Positions 8,226 through 12,305 of a stretch of 12,305 nt of DNA are shown here, in pieces. Position numbers and translations under genes: made by a program. A model generated the notes under the pieces. That model had not been told where the DNA came from, searched no databases, and saw nothing but the letters and a program-made list of their open reading frames with translations. Positions within the stretch are counted from its first letter, which is position 1; each line of letters opens with the position of its first letter. Where the stretch lies: NCBI GenBank assembly GCA_020630035.1, contig JAHDCB010000041.1:1-12305 (forward strand). Reading direction: 5' to 3'. This DNA is from Gammaproteobacteria bacterium. Its GTDB lineage: Bacteria; Pseudomonadota; Gammaproteobacteria; Chromatiales; Chromatiaceae.

Positions 8226-8285
8226 AACATCATCTCACAGCAGGCAAAAACAAGTCATGCATGTTAGACGATAATCCACCGGATG

Positions 8286-9173
8286 TCATGATGACGAAAA
8301 CGAAGCAGGTTCCGAAGCACAATGTTTGGCGTAACAAGACCGTAACCCACGTACCAATGCGTTGAAGCTGCTTGACCGGTTACCGGTAAGCTGTAAATAA
8401 GGCCCTATTCGACGTGAACCAGACACCTTGTCATACTCAGGTACCAATCGCTGTAACGCTTCCACAAGCCGGTCAAACAGTTCGCGATTATGTTCATACA
8501 AATCATACGCCACCCGTTGCAGGTTATCCCCGATTGCCGACAAATGCTCATAATCACCGGTCACATCTTTACTGCCCCGGGCCGCCTGAATATGGCAGTC
8601 TGAAACATGCCAGTCCTCAATCAAACGCCGGAAGTTGCTGGCTGCCTTAAATCGTTCAAATTGGCCCAGACCCTTAATTGCCAGCACATGCGGTTCAACT
8701 GTTTACAGTTCACGCTGTAATTTGGTCTCTGGCTTGTCAAAATCATCTTCATTCTTAATCGCATGGCCAGAACCATCACGAAAATCCAAAAAGTGATACG
8801 GCGAACCACGGGCTGCTCGCTTATAACGCAAAATTTCACGCCGGACCACCGGGCCGCCCTGCTCCCAGCCAATCCGCACCAGGTAGGTGACCAGGCGATT
8901 GACACCGGACAGCACCATACGAAACTGTAGCTGGATCTCTATATTATCCTGCGCGGAGCAACCTCGGCTGATCACCTCACGAAAACCTCCACGTTTTTGC
9001 AAGGCTTGCCTGACATTGTAGGTTAAACAATCCTGCAAAAAACCAAACACGTCAAACAATGTGGTCTTACCAGCACCGTTGGCTCCAACAACAACGCAAA
9101 AGCCCGGGATACCTTCCATACTGGCATCCCGGAAGCTCTTAAAGTTTTTCAACTTAATGGATTCAATCCGCAT
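8286..9173 (-). pseudogene. AAA-family (SMC/OLD-like) ATPase pseudogene with in-frame TAA and missing C-terminus
   Basis: The reading frame opens MRIESIKLKNFKSFRDA and carries Walker A GANGAGKT at residues 30-37, typical of the AAA_15/AAA_21 ATPases that resemble RecF/SMC and OLD proteins. Codon 157 is TAA (8703-8705). The same frame then continues at once with family-like sequence: IKGLGQFERFKAAS, RRLIEDWHVSD, and GDNLQRVAYDLYEH. TAA for CAA (Gln) by one transition would explain the break. The frame ends at a TGA (8286-8288) about 295 residues after the start, and the last ~40 residues look unrelated. Walker B and the signature regions near the C-terminus are absent in every frame. A consensus AGGAGG (9183-9188) with 9-nt spacing remains, so the decay looks recent. 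Relatives of this ATPase are scattered accessory genes, some suspected in phage defence; that role is inference here. Confidence 0.8.
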
Positions 9174-9182
9174 TGTAGATAG

Positions 9183-9188
9183 CCTCCT
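9183..9188 (-). promoter_or_regulatory. Consensus ribosome binding site of the ATPase pseudogene
   Basis: AGGAGG on the minus strand lies 9 nt before the ATG at 9171-9173. It is the strongest Shine-Dalgarno sequence of any gene in the window and fixes the start of the ATPase frame. Its survival in a broken gene argues for recent inactivation or for a truncated product still being made. Confidence 0.7.
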
Positions 9189-9237
9189 GCTCAGGCATCG
9201 TATGAAAGCTGTGATACTCTGCCCGTGATCAAAGAAA

Positions 9238-10374
9238 TTAACAACCCAGTCTGTCCAGACAATGTGACATGAGCACCAGATTATCCCGATGAATCATTTC
9301 ATCTTCATTCACATAACCCAACAAGGCGGCAATCTCTGCTGAACTATGTCCACACAATAACCGGATTTCATCGGCAGTATAGTTCACCAGGCCGCGCGCG
9401 ACTTCGCAGCCAGAACTATCCACACAGGCCACCAGTTCGCCGCGCTTGAAGGTGCCATTGACCGCGACAATACCAACCGCCAGCAGGCTGGTACCGGCGC
9501 GACACAAGCGGTCAACCGCACCCGCATCCAGCGTCAGCTGCCCCGCCACCTGCAATTGTCCGGCCAACCAGCGTTTACGTGCCGTTTCCGGTGCCTGCTC
9601 AGCACGCAGCAGGGTGCCATGGTTCAGACCAAGCGCCAGTTCAGGCAACAAATTCGATTGCCGACCAGAGGCAATCACTGTGTCGGCACCTGAGCGACTG
9701 GCCAGCCGGGCGGCCCGGATCTTGGTAAACATACCGCCACGTCCCAACCGACCACCCTGTGGGCTGGCCATCTGATTCAGCGCCGGGTCGTGTGCGGCCG
9801 CTTCCCGAATCAATTCGGCATCCGGCTGTTGACGTGGATCAGCCGTGTACAGCCCCTCCTGGTCTGTCAGCAGTATCATCTTATCGGCTGCCAGCAGGTT
9901 GGTCACCAGAGCAGCAAGCGTATCATTATCACCAAAACGCAATTCATCGTTCGCAACCACATCATTTTCATTGATGATCGGCACCACACCAACCCGGATC
10001 AAGGTACGCAGGCTACTACGTGCATTCAGATAACGTTTGCGATTCGACAGGTCAGAGTGTGTCAGCAGTACCTGCGCTGTGCGCAAACCACTTTGCTGAA
10101 AGACCTGCTCCCAGGCCTGAATCAGACCTGCCTGACCAATCGCCGCTGCCGCCTGCAAGTCCGGCAGGCTGGTCGGGCGTTGCTGCCAACCCATCCGTTG
10201 CATACCCACTGCCACCGCACCGGACGACACCAGCACGATCTGATAGCCTGTTCGGATCAGGGTGGCAATCTGCTCAACCCAGGCCTGTAAATGGTGCTGC
10301 GCCAGGCCTGTGCCATGATTCGTGATCATCGCACTGCCAATCTTCACCACCCAGCAGGGTACATGCGTCTTCAT
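9238..10374 (-). CDS. proB: Glutamate 5-kinase (ProB)
   Basis: ProB phosphorylates glutamate with ATP to gamma-glutamyl phosphate, the first and feedback-regulated step of proline synthesis. Length is 378 aa (E. coli 367). The amino-acid-kinase domain shows K11 in VVKIGSAMIT, SSGAVAVG (50-57), NENDVV (135-140), FGDND (147-151), TDQEGLY (170-176) and GRGGMFTK (211-218). A C-terminal PUA domain (about 275-355) includes GTFKRGELV and GLVNYTADEI, as in the two-domain proteobacterial enzymes. The ATG overlaps the obgE stop by 4 nt (ATGA). proA is not in the window. About 64 nt separate the stop from the downstream ATPase pseudogene, with no obvious terminator. Confidence 0.96.
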   Translation of the reverse strand: MKTHVPCWVVKIGSAMITNHGTGLAQHHLQAWVEQIATLIRTGYQIVLVSSGAVAVGMQRMGWQQRPTSLPDLQAAAAIGQAGLIQAWEQVFQQSGLRTAQVLLTHSDLSNRKRYLNARSSLRTLIRVGVVPIINENDVVANDELRFGDNDTLAALVTNLLAADKMILLTDQEGLYTADPRQQPDAELIREAAAHDPALNQMASPQGGRLGRGGMFTKIRAARLASRSGADTVIASGRQSNLLPELALGLNHGTLLRAEQAPETARKRWLAGQLQVAGQLTLDAGAVDRLCRAGTSLLAVGIVAVNGTFKRGELVACVDSSGCEVARGLVNYTADEIRLLCGHSSAEIAALLGYVNEDEMIHRDNLVLMSHCLDRLGC

Positions 10375-11423
10375 GCGTGTAACGGATGATAAGATTTGGA
10401 TGATGAGGCTGCCGGTGGATGCTGAAATAATTCAGCCTGAATCGCTGCCACCAGACTATCCAGGCCCATGCGGCTATGCGCTGAGACCACAAATACAGGC
10501 CCAGACCACTGTAAGGCCGTTAGCAATTCGGCCTGAATCTGCGCCACTGACTCAGGCGTCTGAATATCTGCCTTGCTCAACACCAACCAACGCGGACGCT
10601 GCGCCAGGTCAGCATGACACGCCGCCAACTCCGCCTGAATCGCCTGTACCTGTTGCGCCGGGGCCAGCTCATGATCGGGTGCCAGATCAACCAGGTGCAG
10701 TAATAGCCGGGTACGCGCAACATGCTTCAGAAAATGTATGCCAAGCCCGGCTCCCTGTGCAGCTCCCGGAATCAAGCCAGGAATATCCGCCAGTACAAAA
10801 CTACGCTCAGCACCTTGCCCCACGACACCCAACGTCGGGTATAAAGTGGTAAACGGATAATCCGCCACCTTCGGACGCGCACTCGACAATGCCCGAACCA
10901 AACTGGACTTGCCCGCATTAGGCAAACCAAGCAGGCCGACATCCGCCAGCAACAGCAACTCTAACCGCAGCTGACGCTGTTCACCTGGCGTTCCCTGAGT
11001 CGATTGGCGCGGTGTCCGATTAACGCTGCTTTTAAAACGGACATTACCCAACCCGCGCTGACCACCCGCAGCCACCAACAACGCCTGGTCAGGTTGCAGA
11101 ATCTCGCCGATCAGATCACCACTCGCCTGATCATGCACTCGGGTACCCACCGGTACCGGAATGCGCAGATCAGCACCACACCGCCCGGTCATGTCACGCC
11201 CCATACCGGCCTGGCCAGACTCCGCCCGATGCTGACGCTGATGACGAAAATCCACCAACGTGTTCAAAGTGCTATTACCAACCAGGTAGACACTACCGCC
11301 ATGTCCTCCGTCGCCGCCATTCGGCCCACCCTGCGGAATAAATTTTTCGCGCCGGAAACTAACACAACCATGGCCGCCATGACCTGCAGAGACTGAAATA
11401 TTAGCCTCGTCAACAAACTTCAT
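10371..11423 (-). CDS. obgE: Obg/CgtA GTPase (ObgE)
   Basis: Obg is an essential GTPase that binds the 50S subunit and links ribosome assembly to growth and stress. Length is 350 aa. The Gly-rich Obg fold fills residues 1-158 (for example HGGHGC, GGPNGGDGGHGG, GGQRGLGN). The G domain has G1 GLPNAGKS (166-173), switch I with YPFTTLYPTLG, G3 DIPG (213-216) and G5 SAH (314-316). G4 reads SKAD (283-286) instead of NKxD, a one-base change in the codon (AGC for AAC). The acidic C-terminal tail of E. coli ObgE (390 aa) is missing; this protein ends in a short Ser/His-containing tail. The gene lies behind the rpmA terminator, so it needs read-through or a promoter inside rpmA. It is coupled to proB by a 4-nt overlap. 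Confidence 0.95.
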   Translation of the reverse strand: MKFVDEANISVSAGHGGHGCVSFRREKFIPQGGPNGGDGGHGGSVYLVGNSTLNTLVDFRHQRQHRAESGQAGMGRDMTGRCGADLRIPVPVGTRVHDQASGDLIGEILQPDQALLVAAGGQRGLGNVRFKSSVNRTPRQSTQGTPGEQRQLRLELLLLADVGLLGLPNAGKSSLVRALSSARPKVADYPFTTLYPTLGVVGQGAERSFVLADIPGLIPGAAQGAGLGIHFLKHVARTRLLLHLVDLAPDHELAPAQQVQAIQAELAACHADLAQRPRWLVLSKADIQTPESVAQIQAELLTALQWSGPVFVVSAHSRMGLDSLVAAIQAELFQHPPAASSSKSYHPLHA

Positions 11424-11444
11424 AACACTCTCTTACGCACCAAC

Positions 11445-11475
11445 AAAAAAGCCCCGGCTGAAGCGGGGCTTTTTT
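11445..11475 (-). terminator. Bidirectional intrinsic terminator between rpmA and obgE
   Basis: Six A (11445-11450), the arm GCCCCG (11451-11456), a 7-nt loop, the arm CGGGGC (11464-11469) and six T (11470-11475) form a symmetrical structure that can end transcription on either strand. On the minus strand it follows the rpmA stop by 25 nt and precedes the obgE ATG by 21 nt. It should lower obgE-proB expression relative to the ribosomal protein genes. Confidence 0.85.
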
Positions 11476-11500
11476 GATCAATACAGTCGCCTGGGATATA

Positions 11501-11761
11501 TCAGGCAGGACAAAGAACACTGACATACTGGCGTCTTTTAGGGCCCTTTATCTCAAACTTAACCAGACCTTCCATCAGTGCAAACAAGGTGTGATCCTTG
11601 CCGCAACCAACATTCGTACCAGCATGCAGCCGGGTACCACGCTGGCGCACCAGAATATTACCTGGAACCACCCGCTCCCCACCAAATTTTTTCACACCAA
11701 GGCGTTTGGACTCAGAATCGCGACCATTGCGGGAACTACCACCTGCTTTTTTATGCGCCAT
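11501..11761 (-). CDS. rpmA: 50S ribosomal protein L27 (RpmA)
   Basis: L27 sits near the peptidyl-transferase centre of the large subunit, with its N-terminal tail reaching towards the P-site tRNA. Length is 86 aa (E. coli 85). It begins MAHKKAGGSSRNGRDSESK, continues RLGVKKFGGE and ends in a beta-sandwich region with VPGNILVRQRGT, GTNVGCGKDHTLFAL and KFEIKG. The N-terminus needs no cleavage, unlike the extended L27 of Firmicutes. It lies 13 nt downstream of rplU with a GAGG ribosome binding site 7 nt before the ATG, and a strong terminator follows it. Confidence 0.98.
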   Translation of the reverse strand: MAHKKAGGSSRNGRDSESKRLGVKKFGGERVVPGNILVRQRGTRLHAGTNVGCGKDHTLFALMEGLVKFEIKGPKRRQYVSVLCPA

Positions 11762-11774
11762 AACATTGCCTCGC

Positions 11775-12089
11775 TTAAGCTGCCTGAATACCGGTAATCC
11801 GGAGTTCAGTAAAATATTGTCTGTGACCCTGGCGCTTCATATGATGCTTACGCCGCCGGAACTTGAGGATCTTCACCTTTTTTGCCCGACCATGCGCCAA
11901 AACCTCAGCTTGCACCTGACAACCGGGCACAAAAGGCGTACCTGCTGTGACCTGGTCGCCATTCGCAACCAGCAGCACCCGGTCTAACGTCACTGTCTCG
12001 CCAACTGTTGCCATGAGCTTTTCAACACGCAGTTGATTGCCTTCCGATACACGAAACTGTTTTCCACCCGACTGGATTACCGCATACAT
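11775..12089 (-). CDS. rplU: 50S ribosomal protein L21 (RplU)
   Basis: L21 binds 23S rRNA on the large subunit. With the ATG at 12087-12089 the protein has 104 aa (E. coli 103) and begins MYAVIQSGGKQFRVSEG, the standard start. KVKILKFRRRKHHMKRQGHR (70-90 region) is the basic, family-defining segment, and the C-terminus (LRITGI) is complete. The open frame continues upstream to 12302, but that part runs through the promoter and is not L21-like, so I reject it. A GGGGAG sequence (12100-12105) lies 10 nt upstream as a ribosome binding site. It is the first gene of the rplU-rpmA unit. Confidence 0.97.
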   Translation of the reverse strand: MYAVIQSGGKQFRVSEGNQLRVEKLMATVGETVTLDRVLLVANGDQVTAGTPFVPGCQVQAEVLAHGRAKKVKILKFRRRKHHMKRQGHRQYFTELRITGIQAA

Positions 12090-12200
12090 CGGTACTATTC
12101 TCCCCGAACACCATTCAAGTACCGCCCGACGGGCCAGCACAAAATAAATTTCATTGATTTCTTCCGGCCAGGAACAAACTCTAGCGGATCCAGACCAAAG
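12090..12200 (-). promoter_or_regulatory. 5' leader of rplU
   Basis: The predicted transcript start (near 12201) gives a leader of about 110 nt. It holds a small GC-rich inverted repeat (GCCC/GGGC around a 3-nt loop, 12124-12134) about 35 nt before the ATG, and the ribosome binding site. Ribosomal-protein leaders often serve autoregulation. I see nothing here that I can match to a known leader structure, so a regulatory function is only possible. Confidence 0.3.
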
Positions 12201-12207
12201 CCCATTT

Positions 12208-12236
12208 ATTGTAGAGCTAACTAGACAAGCCGTCAA
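12208..12236 (-). promoter_or_regulatory. Sigma70-type promoter of rplU-rpmA
   Basis: The minus strand has a -35 TTGACG (12231-12236; 5 of 6 consensus) and a -10 TACAAT (12208-12213; 5 of 6) with an optimal 17-nt spacer. It is the best promoter match seen in the window and lies about 120 nt before the rplU start, as expected for a highly expressed ribosomal-protein operon. Confidence 0.8.
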
Positions 12237-12253
12237 ACCGTTCGTGATACACG

Positions 12254-12275
12254 GGTGCGATTCAAACTGATGTGG
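12254..12275 (-). repeat. 22-bp repeat, right copy (inverted partner at 34-55)
   Basis: Read on the minus strand this begins CCACATCAG, followed by TTTGAATCG and CACC, and matches the left copy at 20 of 22 positions. It lies 17 nt upstream of the rplU -35 box. No open gene is visible between it and the window end. Confidence 0.55.
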
Positions 12276-12305
12276 TGATTTGCTACCACAGGTTTCTGGC
12301 AAGCG

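Noticed and set aside
8385..8396. Short palindrome TTACCGGTAA region in the ATPase remnant as an operator
   Set aside because: It is short, lies in decaying coding sequence and has no partner copy near a promoter.
8621..8905. Minus-strand open frame across the ATPase stop codon, which might suggest a frameshifted fusion
   Set aside because: Its translation has no resemblance to the ATPase. The two ATPase halves are in the same frame, so a nonsense codon and not a frameshift separates them.
12090..12302. N-terminal extension of the L21 reading frame (71 extra residues)
   Set aside because: It runs through a near-consensus promoter and the leader, and L21 proteins start at MYAVIQSGGKQF; the extension has no family similarity.

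Overview
The window is a block of housekeeping genes, all read on the minus strand, so transcription runs from high to low coordinates. In transcription order they are rplU, rpmA, obgE, proB, a broken AAA-family ATPase gene, trpF, trpB, trpA, accD, folC, cvpA, purF and metZ. From general knowledge, rplU-rpmA-obgE-proB and trpF-trpB-trpA-accD-folC-cvpA-purF-metZ are gene orders of Gamma- and Betaproteobacteria. The proteins look proteobacterial: PurF and TrpA align very closely with the E. coli proteins as I remember them. I infer a gammaproteobacterium or a near relative, but the sequence does not fix genus or family. The two clusters lying next to each other, separated by an ATPase pseudogene, is specific to this genome or its relatives.

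Right part (9238-12305). A convincing sigma70-type promoter (12208-12236) drives rplU-rpmA (ribosomal proteins L21 and L27). A symmetrical terminator (11445-11475) separates these from obgE (ribosome-associated GTPase) and proB (glutamate 5-kinase, first step of proline synthesis). obgE and proB overlap by 4 nt.

Middle (8226-9237). A gene for an SMC/OLD-like AAA ATPase has kept its strong ribosome binding site and Walker A motif. It carries an in-frame TAA at codon 157, and its C-terminal half, including Walker B, is missing. This is the only accessory gene in the window and it is dead or dying.

Left part (100-8225). trpF-trpB-trpA (last steps of tryptophan synthesis), accD (carboxyltransferase beta subunit of acetyl-CoA carboxylase) and folC (folylpolyglutamate/dihydrofolate synthase) form a tightly packed operon with 1-17 nt overlaps and one 54-nt gap before accD. 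Then follows an 85-nt spacer full of palindromes, where many relatives carry a SPOR-domain gene (dedD). After it come cvpA-purF-metZ, packed with 0-4 nt junctions: inner-membrane protein, first committed step of purine synthesis, and O-succinylhomoserine sulfhydrylase of methionine synthesis.

Two copies of a 22-bp sequence (20/22 identical) lie in opposite orientation at the two window ends (34-55 and 12254-12275), outside the housekeeping block. They look like dispersed-repeat or insertion-sequence end remnants. I found no complete, novel multigene system. The points worth a second look are the end repeats, the ATPase pseudogene, the palindrome-rich folC-cvpA spacer and an unusual Ser in the G4 motif of Obg.
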